Positions 53,151-64,000 of a DNA stretch of 64,000 nt are shown here, in pieces; position 1 is the stretch's first letter; each line of letters opens with the position of its first letter. The notes under the pieces were generated by a model, which ran no database searches, had not been told where the DNA came from, and saw only the letters and a list, made by a program, of their open reading frames with translations. A program made the translations under genes and the position numbers. The stretch is taken from assembly GCF_001953055.1 (NCBI RefSeq), contig NZ_CP019044.1, positions 1,612,001 through 1,676,000 of the forward strand, written 5' to 3'. The DNA is from Salaquimonas pukyongi (GTDB taxonomy: Bacteria > Pseudomonadota > Alphaproteobacteria > Rhizobiales > Rhizobiaceae).

Positions 53151-53247
53151 CGTCATCCTCGGGCTTGTCCCGAGGATTTGCGTTGTCCCTGTCTGAGTGG
53201 GTTTACCAATAGGCCATCAGATCCTTGGCACACGGCCAGGGATGACG
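53151..53247. repeat. Small MITE-like element with terminal inverted repeats
   Basis: CGTCATCC at 53151-53158 and GGATGACG at 53240-53247 are inverted repeats enclosing about 80 bases, including a nine-base perfect stem ATCCTCGGG-CTTGT-CCCGAGGAT (53155-53177). Elements starting with CGTCATCCTCGGGCTTG are abundant in many alphaproteobacterial genomes. No open frame is inside. Confidence 0.6.
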
Positions 53248-53257
53248 GTGGGAAATA

Positions 53258-54386
53258 TCATACGGTCTCAATATCCCCCCTTGCCCAGCCTTCCTTGGTC
53301 TTGCCCTTGAAATTTTCAAAATCACCTGCCTCGATGGCGCTGCGCATGCCTGCCATCAACAACTGGTAATAGGCAAGATTGTTCCAGGTCAGCAGCATGC
53401 CCCCAGCGCCTCGCCGCATTTGACGAGATGGTGCAGATAGGCGCGCGAATAATCCCGCGCCGCAGGGCAATCGCTTGTCTCATCCAGCGGACGGGGGTCT
53501 TCTGCGTGCCGGGCATTTCTCAGATTGATCTTGCCATGGCGGGTATAGGCAAGACCGTGGCGGCCGGCCCTGGTCGGCATCACGCAGTCGAACATGTCGA
53601 CGCCACGCGCAACGCTTTCAATGAGGTCATCGGGCGTTCCCACCCCCATCAGATAGCGCGGTCTGTCTTCGGGCATTGCCGGACAGGTCGTTTCAAGCAT
53701 GCGCAGCATCACGTCCTGGGGTTCGCCCACAGCCAGCCCGCCAATGGCATACCCCTTTAAATTCATCGCCTTGAGGGCATTTGCCGACTCAACGCGCAAA
53801 GCAGGATCATCGCCCCCTGAACAATACCGAACATCGCCTTGCCGGGCTGCTCACCAAAGGCTGCCGCCGAGCGTTCAGCCCATCTTAGCGAAAGCTCCAT
53901 GGCCCGTTTCATCTCGTCGCGCGAAGCGGGAAGCGCGATGCACTCGTCAAGCTGCATCTGGATATCAGACCCCAGCAACCCCTGAATTTCGATGGAGCGC
54001 TCGGGTGATAGAAAGAACTTCCGCCCGTCAATATGGGAGGTGAAGGTAACGCCGTCCTCCGTCAGCTTTCTGAGCGAAGCAAGCGACATGACCTGAAAGC
54101 CGCCCGAATCGGTCAGGATCGGCCCTTCCCAGCGGGCGAATTCATGCAGGCCGCCAAGCTTTGCCACCCGCTCGGCGCCCGGCCGTAACATCAGGTGATA
54201 GGTATTGCCCAAAATGATGTCGGCACCCAGGTCCCGAACCTGATCCATATACATCGCCTTGACCGTGCCGGCCGTGCCCACAGGCATGAAGGCGGGCGTG
54301 CGCACCGTGCCGCGCGGCATCGATATCTCGCCGCGCCGCGCCGTTTTGTCCGTGGCAATGAGGGTGAAGGTGAATTCGGCAGTCAT
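53258..54386 (-). pseudogene. tgt: Queuine tRNA-ribosyltransferase, broken by two frameshifts
   Basis: Tgt swaps guanine 34 of certain tRNAs for preQ1 or queuine. Three frames together give a full-length enzyme: first frame to GIVQG (Asp of SGGFQVMSL present), second [25 protein letters not shown] to YLHHLVKCGEALG, third MLLTWNNLAYYQLL to the end. The first frameshift is at the C-run 53813-53817 (five G on the coding strand; six restore IVQGGDDP). The second is at 53400-53404 (five G; six restore ALGGMLLTW). Restored length is about 376 residues, normal for the family. The start overlaps the queA stop by ATGA. Confidence 0.93.
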
Positions 54387-55456
54387 GGCGCGCGGTATAA
54401 CAGCGAGGCATCGCCATAGGAATAGAAGCGGTAGCCGTTTGATATTGCATGGGCATAGGCTGCCTGCATCCTCTCAAGCCCGCAGAAAGCAGAAACCAGC
54501 ATCATCAGCGTTGAGCGCGGCAGGTGGAAATTCGTCATCAGCAAATCGGTGAAGCGGAAACGATAGCCCGGCGTGATGAAAATGTCCGTCGCCCCCTCCC
54601 AGCCATGCAGCCTGCCGGCTTCATCTGCAGCGCTTTCAAGCAAACGCAGCGAGGTCGTTCCCACGCTGACGATCCGCCCGCCCGCAGCCTTTACCGCATT
54701 GAGTGCTTCAGCGGTTTTTTCGCAGACATGGCCGCGCTCGAAATGCATCTTGTGGGCTGCAGTATCGTCCGCCTTGACCGGCAGAAACGTGCCTGCCCCC
54801 ACATGCAGGGTGACGAAATGGCGCGCGATGCCTTTTGCGTCGAGCCGCTCGAAGAGTTCAGGCGTGAAATGAAGGCCCGCCGTGGGCGCTGCCACCGCCC
54901 CTTCCTCGCGGGCATAGATGGTCTGGTAGTCTTTCCGGTCGCGGGCATCTTCGGCGCGCTTTAGCGCAATGTAAGGCGGCAGGGGAACATGGCCTGCGCC
55001 ATGCAGTGCCTCATCAAGCGCCGCGCCGGTGAGGTCGAAGGCAAGTTCGACCTCCCCATCAGCGCCCTTTTGCGTAACCGTCGCATCCAGCGCGCCCATC
55101 AGGCAGGCCGTATTGTCGTGACCAAAGCGCACCCGGTCGCCGGGCTTCAGCTTTTTGGCACCGCGCACAAAGGCTTTCCAGCGATTGCCGGACACGCGCA
55201 GGTGCAGCGTCGCACTGATCTGCGCGGTCGCCCCATCTCGGTTGCGAATGCCCTCAAGCTGGGCGGGAATGACCTTGGTATCGTTGAACACCAGCGCGTC
55301 GCCGGGCTCCAGCAGGTCCGGCAGATCGCGGGCGAGATGATCTGAAAGACCTTCTTCAGGGTGCACACGCAGCAGCTTTGCACGATCGCGCGGGCTGACC
55401 GGCCGCAGAGCGATCCGGTCTTCCGGCAGGTCGAAATCGAACAGGTCAACGCGCAT
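54383..55456 (-). CDS. queA: S-adenosylmethionine:tRNA ribosyltransferase-isomerase
   Basis: A 357-residue enzyme that moves the ribosyl part of SAM to preQ1 in tRNA to form epoxyqueuosine. The motifs [56 protein letters not shown] and [17 protein letters not shown] are complete. It is coupled to tgt, as in most bacteria. Intact, in contrast to its partner gene. Confidence 0.97.
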   Translation of the reverse strand: MRVDLFDFDLPEDRIALRPVSPRDRAKLLRVHPEEGLSDHLARDLPDLLEPGDALVFNDTKVIPAQLEGIRNRDGATAQISATLHLRVSGNRWKAFVRGAKKLKPGDRVRFGHDNTACLMGALDATVTQKGADGEVELAFDLTGAALDEALHGAGHVPLPPYIALKRAEDARDRKDYQTIYAREEGAVAAPTAGLHFTPELFERLDAKGIARHFVTLHVGAGTFLPVKADDTAAHKMHFERGHVCEKTAEALNAVKAAGGRIVSVGTTSLRLLESAADEAGRLHGWEGATDIFITPGYRFRFTDLLMTNFHLPRSTLMMLVSAFCGLERMQAAYAHAISNGYRFYSYGDASLLYRAP

Positions 55457-55470
55457 CAGGGATACTCAAG

Positions 55471-55496
55471 AAAAAGGGCGGCTTGAACGCCGCCCC
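55471..55496 (-). terminator. Rho-independent terminator after ppiB-like gene
   Basis: GGGCGGC at 55476-55482 pairs with GCCGCCC at 55489-55495 over a six-base loop, with five A on the plus strand (TTTTT on the minus) at 55471-55475. It ends minus-strand transcription from the cyclophilin before queA. Confidence 0.82.
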
Positions 55497-55520
55497 TGAT
55501 ACAGCAAATTGTGCTGAAAA

Positions 55521-55991
55521 TTACAACGCACTCGCCACCTTCATGGAAACGATGGAATCGGGATCTTTCACCGGTTCGCCGCGCTTGATCTGGTCGACAT
55601 TTTCCATGCCCTCGATGACCTGGCCCCAGACCGTGTATTGGCGGTTGAGAAAGGGCGCGTCCTCAAAGCAGATGAAAAACTGCGAGTTGGCGCTGTCCGG
55701 GTTCTGGGCGCGCGCCATGGAACAGGTGCCGCGCACATGGGGTTCCTCGTTGAACTCGGCTTTAAGGTCCGGCTTGGACGAACCGCCCGTGCCAATGCCG
55801 TGGGGGCAGCCGACCTGTGCCATGAACCCGTCAATCACCCGGTGAAAGACAATGCCGTCATAAAAGCCCTCGCCAGCCAGTTCCTTGATCCGCGCCACAT
55901 GATTGGGCGCAAGATCGGGCCGCAGCTTGATAACAACCGGCCCTTTGGTGGTTTCCATGACGAGTGTGTTTTCCGGATCTTCGTAAGCCAT
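55521..55991 (-). CDS. ppiB: Cytoplasmic cyclophilin-type peptidyl-prolyl isomerase
   Basis: A 156-residue cyclophilin that speeds proline isomerisation during protein folding. Active-site segments FHRVIDGFMAQVG, GTCSMARAQNPDSANSQFFI and FLNRQYTVWGQV are present. There is no signal peptide. It lies directly after a second, exported cyclophilin. Confidence 0.96.
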   Translation of the reverse strand: MAYEDPENTLVMETTKGPVVIKLRPDLAPNHVARIKELAGEGFYDGIVFHRVIDGFMAQVGCPHGIGTGGSSKPDLKAEFNEEPHVRGTCSMARAQNPDSANSQFFICFEDAPFLNRQYTVWGQVIEGMENVDQIKRGEPVKDPDSIVSMKVASAL

Positions 55992-56045
55992 GCCGGCCCC
56001 CTTTTCTTGACTGTTCCGCGTTTGATGCTTCGCGATTGACTGGCG

Positions 56046-56687
56046 TCAGCCGGCCTGTTCGGCAAGCGTCATTTTGATGATCTTGTCGGGCTCCGATACC
56101 ATACCGTTCTGGCCGGTACCACGCTTGATCTTGTCCACATGCTCCATGCCGCCGACCACTTCTCCGATCACCGTATACTGGCCGTTGAGGAAGTCGCCAT
56201 CGGCAAACATGATGAAGAATTGCGAATTGGCGGAATTGGGATCGGCAGCCCGTGCCATGCCCACTGTACCGCGCTTGAAGGGTTCACCGGTAAACTCCGC
56301 CTCGATATCCGGCAGGTCCGAACCGCCGGTCCCCGTTCCGGTCGGATCCCCGGTCTGGGCCATGAAACCGTCGATCACCCGGTGAAAGACGATGCCGTCA
56401 TAAAAGCCCTTTCCAACCAGCGTCTTGATCTGCGCGACGTGTTTGGGCGCAAGATCGGGCCGGAGCCGGATCGTAACCCTGCCATCCTTCAAATCGAGAT
56501 AGACCATATCTTCTTCCGCCTGCTCACTTGCAGCATTTGGCGCGTTCTGTCCGGTGGCAGGTTCAGACGTCGCCGGCGCCTCGGTTTTCGGCGTTTCACT
56601 CTGCGGCGCTTCGGGCGCTCCGTTGTTACAGGCGGCAAGGGCAAGCGCCAGCAAGGGCGCAGCAAGAAGCTTCAGCATTTTGGTCAT
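56046..56687 (-). CDS. Lipoprotein cyclophilin (exported peptidyl-prolyl isomerase)
   Basis: A 213-residue protein with a lipoprotein signal LLALALAACNN (lipobox Cys ~20), an Ala/Pro/Glu-rich linker to about residue 60 and a full cyclophilin domain (FHRVIDGFMAQTG, VGMARAADPNSANSQFFIMF). GAGGAA four bases before the ATG at 56687 sets the start. It would help folding in the periplasm. Paired with the cytoplasmic cyclophilin, probably by gene duplication. Confidence 0.94.
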   Translation of the reverse strand: MTKMLKLLAAPLLALALAACNNGAPEAPQSETPKTEAPATSEPATGQNAPNAASEQAEEDMVYLDLKDGRVTIRLRPDLAPKHVAQIKTLVGKGFYDGIVFHRVIDGFMAQTGDPTGTGTGGSDLPDIEAEFTGEPFKRGTVGMARAADPNSANSQFFIMFADGDFLNGQYTVIGEVVGGMEHVDKIKRGTGQNGMVSEPDKIIKMTLAEQAG

Positions 56688-56736
56688 CGAGTTCCTCGGG
56701 AGTACAAATGGGAGAAGTGTGTGGCCGGACGGCCGG

Positions 56737-57240
56737 TCAGGAGAGTTTTTGTTTGAGCGCCTTGTCGACCACCGCCGGCACAAAACCGGAAACATCGCCG
56801 CCCATGGAGGCGATCTGGCGCACAAGTGTGCCGGTAATATGGCCAAGCCCTGCCGATGCCGGTACGAAAACGGTCTGGACGTCCGGTGCCATGGCGCTGT
56901 TCATGCCCGCCATCTGCATTTCATAGTTGAAGTCGGTGGAATCGCGCAGGCCGCGCACCATCACCGTGGCACCGTTTTCCCGCGCGGCATTGACCACCAG
57001 CCCGGAAAACGAAATCACCGAAACCCGCCCGCTCACATCCACGCGTTCGCTGACGGACTGTTCGATCAGCTTTGCCCGCTCTTCAAAGGAGAACACCGGC
57101 TTCTTGCTCGCCTGCACACCGATTGCCACCACGACACGGTCTGCAAGCGCCAGCGCCTGCCGGATTACGTCCACATGGCCGTTGGTCAGCGGATCAAAGC
57201 TGCCCGCATAAAGTGCAATACGGATTTCTGCGTCACTCAT
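56737..57240 (-). CDS. coaD: Phosphopantetheine adenylyltransferase
   Basis: A 167-residue enzyme of coenzyme A synthesis. The nucleotidyltransferase motif [16 protein letters not shown], the [20 protein letters not shown] region and the ISSS-like C-terminal loop (here [19 protein letters not shown]) are visible. It belongs to the gyrA-coaD-ppi-queA-tgt block. Confidence 0.97.
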   Translation of the reverse strand: MSDAEIRIALYAGSFDPLTNGHVDVIRQALALADRVVVAIGVQASKKPVFSFEERAKLIEQSVSERVDVSGRVSVISFSGLVVNAARENGATVMVRGLRDSTDFNYEMQMAGMNSAMAPDVQTVFVPASAGLGHITGTLVRQIASMGGDVSGFVPAVVDKALKQKLS

Positions 57241-57493
57241 GGGGCTCTTTTGTCACCCCTTAGCGCCAATCGCAACCGCAATTTCGCGGCGCGGGCTGCC
57301 CGCAGGATGTGACGGACCACACATCGCCGCCCCGCCGTTTCAACCAGTATCGGGGATGCTGCCAGCCTCAGTTCCGGCCGCGCCATGACCGATGAATGCA
57401 CGATGAATGGAACTTTCCGCCGCCATTCACGTTGTAAGTGCAAGAAATGGCACTGAACTGAAGCAAAAGATGCATCAAATGCAGGAGATTTCC

Positions 57494-57628
57494 ATGGTTT
57501 TGCTCATCACCGCCTTTTTCATGATCACCATCCTGTCCATCGCCGCCATCATGCGCCTTGAAAGCGAGAAACAGGCAGGCCGCGAGCGCCGCCTGAAGCG
57601 CCTCGACGACTATCGCTGGGTCGAATAA
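57494..57628 (+). CDS. 44-residue single-helix membrane protein
   Basis: Starts MVLLITAFFMITILSIAAIM at 57494 and has AGGAGA six bases upstream. One membrane helix (residues 2-20) is followed by a highly charged tail (ESEKQAGRERRLKRLDDYRW). It is too short for most gene finders. Function unknown. The strong ribosome site and clean topology support it being real; longer upstream reading is rejected. Confidence 0.65.
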   Translation: MVLLITAFFMITILSIAAIMRLESEKQAGRERRLKRLDDYRWVE

Positions 57629-57775
57629 GCCCGCTTACGGCATGTAGCCCCCATTTGCCGTTTCGGCCTGTTTTTCTACAGGCTTGCCCCACTTTTTCGC
57701 AAGCTTGCGAGTGTCCCTTATTCCCATTGCCCCCTAAATGTGGTTCATCCATCGGGTTTTTGCCGGGAGCCCGAA

Positions 57776-58840
57776 TTGATCTCCAAACTCGCCCACTGGT
57801 TTTACACCTGGAAACATCCGGTCACCACTCCGGCGGTGGAAAATCTTCAGTCCGCCTCCAAACGTGCCGCTGACGCCCTTGGCGGGAGCAAAACCGCCTT
57901 TCCCCACGTGCTTTACCCAACCAGCCGCGACATTCGTGTCAAGCCCCAAGGCACGTTGTCGCCGCTGATCCGCCTGGCAGGGCTTGTTCATGGCCGCCCG
58001 GTACACATTGCCCTCTGGCAGAACCAGGCAACAGGGGTATTGGGACCACTTGCCCGCAGCCGCAAATCAGCCCGCAAACCCCGGGTGCTGAAGGAAAACG
58101 CCATCCTCTTCTGGCAGTCCGGCAACAAGGCGCCAGGCAAGACAACCGGCGAGGCCCATGTACTCAAGATCAGCCTTGCCCACCGTTCCCATGCGCGGGA
58201 AATCCGCATGCTGAAAACCCTGTCCGCATTTAACGGTCTTGTCCCGAAGATCGAGGCCGCAGACCCAAACCTGCGCTGGATTGTGCTGGAGAAGATCGAG
58301 GCAGTACGCGAGCTCAGCGCGCCCGAACAGGCCGAATGCTATGTGGAGCAGATAGCGCCCGGCTATTTCGACTTCTGGGGATGCAGGACCAGGCCCGTCA
58401 GCCGCTATCTTGGCAGCCGCTGTCTTGGCACCATGGCAACGCCCGATGCGCTGGAAGCGGAAGCACGGCGCCTTGGCATCGAGCTGCCCGCGGGCTGGCA
58501 GAACGGATCGATGGACTGGTCGATTACCCATGGCGGCGGCATATGCGAGGAAATCCTGATAAGAACCGACGGGCGGCCCTGTCTTCTTGACTGGGAAAAG
58601 GCAACGCTGGCCCCCATTGGCGAAGACCTGCTGCAGGTCTTCGAGCACTGCCCGCAGATGACCTTGCGATTCTTCGACGGCATTTCAGTAGCCGGGGCAC
58701 TGCCGGCCAAAGCCCAGCTTGCCATCGTTTTGTGCATGCGCAGTCTCGCAAAGCAAAAGCGAGCCAGAATCAATCCGAAAAGCGTTCGCTCCGACCGCAT
58801 CTGCGCAGCCCATCTGGTTGCAGCAGAAAATACCCGCTGA
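57776..58840 (+). CDS. Kinase-fold protein with degenerate catalytic loop
   Basis: A 354-residue protein. A TTG at 57776 with GGGAG six bases upstream is the best start; a GTG at 57740 is an alternative. Residues ~120-200 look like the N-lobe of an APH/choline-kinase fold (AHVLKISLAHRSHAREIRML with a Lys and a helix-C Glu, then IEAADPNLRWIVLEKI hinge). The catalytic loop is ITHGGGICEEILI: the Asp of HGD and the Asn are replaced, but the metal-site CLLDWEKA is intact. No close family is recognisable. Confidence 0.72.
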   Translation: MISKLAHWFYTWKHPVTTPAVENLQSASKRAADALGGSKTAFPHVLYPTSRDIRVKPQGTLSPLIRLAGLVHGRPVHIALWQNQATGVLGPLARSRKSARKPRVLKENAILFWQSGNKAPGKTTGEAHVLKISLAHRSHAREIRMLKTLSAFNGLVPKIEAADPNLRWIVLEKIEAVRELSAPEQAECYVEQIAPGYFDFWGCRTRPVSRYLGSRCLGTMATPDALEAEARRLGIELPAGWQNGSMDWSITHGGGICEEILIRTDGRPCLLDWEKATLAPIGEDLLQVFEHCPQMTLRFFDGISVAGALPAKAQLAIVLCMRSLAKQKRARINPKSVRSDRICAAHLVAAENTR

Positions 58841-58847
58841 GCGGATA

Positions 58848-59471
58848 TCAGGCCGGTGAGCGCTTGAGAAAGGCCATCCAGATACCGCCGGCAACCAGCA
58901 ATCCGCCGCTGAGCTTTTCAACCAGCCGCACACGGGTGCGTGTCAGCGCGGAGCCGGCTTTTCCAGCAAGCAGCGCATACAGGCTGTCGAAGATGGTGGC
59001 CACTGCCATGAAGGTGAGCCCATAAACTACCGATTGCCAGAACGGGCTTCCTGCTGCGGGATTGACGAATTGCGGCAAAAAGGCACCGAAAAACAGCAAT
59101 GCCTTGGGGTTTGACCAGATTACCAGAACGCCCTGCCAGAAATAACCGATGCGCGGCGGCTTTACCGTGCCGGGATCGGCCAGCCTTCCATCGGACCTTA
59201 GCAGCGAAATGCCAAGCCAGATGAGATAGGCCGCACCCGCCAGCTTGATCCAGAAGAACCATTCCGCCATCATCCGCACCACCGATTCAAGGCCGAGCGC
59301 CACGATCAGCACCATCGGCAGCAGGCCGACCTGGGTGCCCAGCACGTTGAGCAGCCCCGCCCTTGCCCCGCCTCTCAGCGAATTGGCGATGATCACCGTT
59401 ACCGTGGGACCGGGAACGATAACGATCACGAAACAGGCGAATGCGAAAACAAGCAGGGTCGGCAGGGTCAT
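58848..59471 (-). CDS. LysE/RhtB-family exporter
   Basis: A 207-residue, six-helix membrane protein that exports amino acids or related small solutes. The LysE signature VIVPGPTVTVIIANSLRGG is at the N-terminus, and IWSNPKALLFFGAFLPQFV follows. The transported compound cannot be told. It converges with the kinase-like gene (seven bases between stops). Confidence 0.92.
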   Translation of the reverse strand: MTLPTLLVFAFACFVIVIVPGPTVTVIIANSLRGGARAGLLNVLGTQVGLLPMVLIVALGLESVVRMMAEWFFWIKLAGAAYLIWLGISLLRSDGRLADPGTVKPPRIGYFWQGVLVIWSNPKALLFFGAFLPQFVNPAAGSPFWQSVVYGLTFMAVATIFDSLYALLAGKAGSALTRTRVRLVEKLSGGLLVAGGIWMAFLKRSPA

Positions 59472-59620
59472 GGCAACAGCCTTTCACGATGGATGGCAGC
59501 AACCTGCGGGGACGGCAGTAACCTGCGGGCTTGCAGCAGCAGGCCACACCTGCTTAGAAGGTTCACTGTAGAACCAGAACGCTACACAGCAAGCCTTCAC
59601 CCGACAAGACGAAAAACGCG

Positions 59621-60232
59621 ATGAACCTGTTCGAAAATCCGGTTTTCCTTACCCTGTTGGTGGCGGGCGTATTCGCCATTGGCGGCCTGTTTGCACGGCG
59701 GGCATTGAGCATGCGGCTTTTCTTGCTTGGTGCCGGCATCGCCGCTGCCCTTGCCGCCTGGTTTTCACAGAGCATGGCCCTTGCGGCCATCGCCGGTGCC
59801 GCCATCGCGGTAAATCTTTTCCGGATCTACGAAATTCACAACACCTCGCGCCGCATCCGCCACATCCGCCACTATGGATACAACGTTTCCGATCTGCGCA
59901 AATACATGCGCCCGGCATCCTTCAGCGCCGGGCAGACCATTTTCGAAAAAGGCGACCCCGCAGACCGGCTTTACCTGGTCGATGAAGGCACGGTGGCGAT
60001 CGACAATGGCGCGAAAGTCGAAAAGGACGGCCTCTTGGGCGAAGTCGGCCTGTTTACCCGCTCCGCCAGCCGCTCCATGGGCGCAAGGGCACTGGGCGAT
60101 GTGAAGCTGCGCATGCTGGGGGCAGAGGAAGTTAGCAGGCTTTGCCTCGACGACCCGGAATTTGCCTATGCACTGGCCCAGATCATGGCAACGCGGATGA
60201 GCGAGAATCTGCAGCAATTGGACAAAGACTGA
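59621..60232 (+). CDS. Membrane protein with cyclic-nucleotide-binding domain (Popeye-like)
   Basis: A 203-residue protein. Residues 1-75 hold three membrane helices; residues ~95-200 are a cNMP-binding-like domain with FSAGQTIFEKGDPADRLYLVDEGTVAI and LLGEVGLFTRSASRSMGA (a phosphate cassette with GE and a serine/arginine region). The arrangement recalls Popeye-domain proteins. The ligand and target are unknown. Its ATG at 59621 is divergent from the LysE gene. Confidence 0.87.
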   Translation: MNLFENPVFLTLLVAGVFAIGGLFARRALSMRLFLLGAGIAAALAAWFSQSMALAAIAGAAIAVNLFRIYEIHNTSRRIRHIRHYGYNVSDLRKYMRPASFSAGQTIFEKGDPADRLYLVDEGTVAIDNGAKVEKDGLLGEVGLFTRSASRSMGARALGDVKLRMLGAEEVSRLCLDDPEFAYALAQIMATRMSENLQQLDKD

Positions 60233-60259
60233 ACGCCGGTTCGATCACCGTCCGCCAGA

Positions 60260-63118
<2,859 letters not shown>

Positions 63119-63462
63119 AGACTGGAACCCCGTTAAAATGCAGTACGATCTTCTATCAGATAGGCGCTCGAAAGCCAAGTTTAGCCTTGATTTTCGGGGT
63201 TATTTTTTATTTATTTTTCAACACCTTATCTAAATCTAGCGCCTCACCTGGCAGCAAGGGCCGGATTTGGCGCTGCTTTGCGGTTTTTGCGCAGAATCGC
63301 ACAGCCTTTCGACAGCGTTAAACAGGTTTCCAGGCCTTGAAAACACCCCGCCGTGAAATGCCTGTAACCCGTTTCCATAGGCCTTCCCGGCTGATATACC
63401 CGGTTGGCATTCCGGCAGCTATTTGCGCTATCGGTTTCGCCCTGGCGGAAGTTGGAGGGGAA
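63119..63462. other. Divergent intergenic region gyrA / marC-like gene
   Basis: About 340 bases. The part next to gyrA (63195-63240) is strikingly AT-rich on the plus strand, with ATTTTTTATTTATTTTTCAA, unlike its neighbours. It is a likely promoter and bending region for gyrA, but no clean -35/-10 pair can be placed. No gene is seen on either strand. Confidence 0.55.
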
Positions 63463-64000
63463 ATGCTCGATTTCGACATCATTTTGAATGCCTTCGTGAC
63501 GCTGGCCGTTACCATCGACCCGCCGGGCCTGGCGCCGATCTTTCTGGCCCTGACGTCGGGCATGAACCGCACCCAGCGTTATTCCGTTGCCCTGCGCAGC
63601 GTGGCGATTGCCTTCGGTGTGCTGGTAGCCTTTGCGCTGGCCGGCATTGTAGTGCTCGACACGATGGGCATTACCATCCACGCCTTTCGCGTGGCCGGCG
63701 GATTGCTGCTGTTCTACATCGCCATCGAAATGGTCTTTGAAAAGCGCCAGGAGCGCCATGAAAAGTCTTCCCAAACCGCCATCACCAAGGACCAGATTGC
63801 CAACATCGCCGCCTTCCCGCTTGCCATTCCGCTGATTGCCGGGCCTGGCGCCATTTCCGCGACCATTCTGCTGGCAACCGATCTGGGGCATGAATGGCAA
63901 CCGACCATGCTGCTGCTTGGCGTCATTGTCCTGGTGCTGCTGCTGGTCCTGCTTGCCTTCGTGGCAGCAGAATTCCTCGACAAATATCTCGGTGCGACCG
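63463..64000 (+). CDS. MarC-family membrane protein (3' end cut by window edge)
   Basis: Starts at the ATG at 63463 (MLDFDIILNAFVTLAVTIDP) with GGAGGGG three bases before it and runs off the window with at least 179 residues. The MarC signature is clear: TIDPPGLAPIFLALT, then the FPLAIPLIAGPGAISATILL helix. The family has six membrane helices; its substrate is not known, and the historical drug-resistance role is not supported. Divergent from gyrA. Confidence 0.9.
   Translation, partial: MLDFDIILNAFVTLAVTIDPPGLAPIFLALTSGMNRTQRYSVALRSVAIAFGVLVAFALAGIVVLDTMGITIHAFRVAGGLLLFYIAIEMVFEKRQERHEKSSQTAITKDQIANIAAFPLAIPLIAGPGAISATILLATDLGHEWQPTMLLLGVIVLVLLLVLLAFVAAEFLDKYLGAT

Noticed and set aside
63463-64000. 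MarC as a multiple antibiotic resistance protein
   Set aside because: The name is historical; the family has no established resistance function.

Overview
The window is about 64 kb of GC-rich chromosome from an alphaproteobacterium, most likely of the order Hyphomicrobiales (Rhizobiales). The inference rests on gene content and order: a complete nuoA-N operon followed by birA and an RNase J gene; the eno-kdsA-pyrG-secG-tpiA block next to ppiD-trpD-trpC-moaC-moeA; and gyrA near coaD, two cyclophilins, queA and tgt. Genus cannot be told from the sequence alone. Nearly all of the window is dense core genome. I see no insertion sequence, prophage, integrase, CRISPR array, rRNA or plasmid function.

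Layout. 1-17350 (minus strand): RNase J (cut by the window edge), birA, then the 14 respiratory complex I genes nuoN to nuoA. Two extra small genes sit inside the nuo operon: a coiled-coil protein between nuoE and nuoF, and a DUF3291 protein between nuoF and nuoG. 17483-20185: a secreted SH3-like protein, tRNA-Val and tRNA-Asp, and a thiosulfate-type YeeE/YedE transporter. 20957-25706: folE, hisI, an acetyltransferase, a DUF2332 protein, enolase and a small LprI-like secreted protein. 25717-33100 (minus): kdsA, a glyoxalase-like protein, a D,D-carboxypeptidase, a quinone oxidoreductase, pyrG, secG and a frameshifted tpiA. 33371-40390 (plus): ppiD, trpD, trpC, moaC, moeA and an MscS channel.

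40401-51713 is the more accessory part. It holds a secreted hydrolase-like protein, the C-terminal stub of a lost alpha-hydroxyacid oxidase, an MDR oxidoreductase, an acyl-CoA dehydrogenase and two short-chain dehydrogenases. Next come an envelope cluster (PAP2 phosphatase, GT-C glycosyltransferase, polyprenyl-phosphate glycosyltransferase, VTT protein), an APH-like kinase and a LysR regulator. The acyl-CoA dehydrogenase, APH-like kinase and dehydrogenases together resemble the parts of a 4-hydroxyacyl-CoA catabolic route. 51875-64000 holds a 2-oxoglutarate-type oxygenase gene facing LysR across a strong dyad, a DUF4864 protein, palindromic repeats, a tgt gene broken by two frameshifts, queA, two cyclophilins, coaD, a 44-residue membrane protein, a degenerate kinase-like protein, a LysE exporter, a cyclic-nucleotide-binding membrane protein, gyrA and the start of a MarC gene.

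A notable pattern is that all three frameshifts (one in tpiA, two in tgt) lie in runs of exactly five G where the conserved reading frame needs six. That points to base-calling or assembly error, although real mutation cannot be excluded from the sequence alone.
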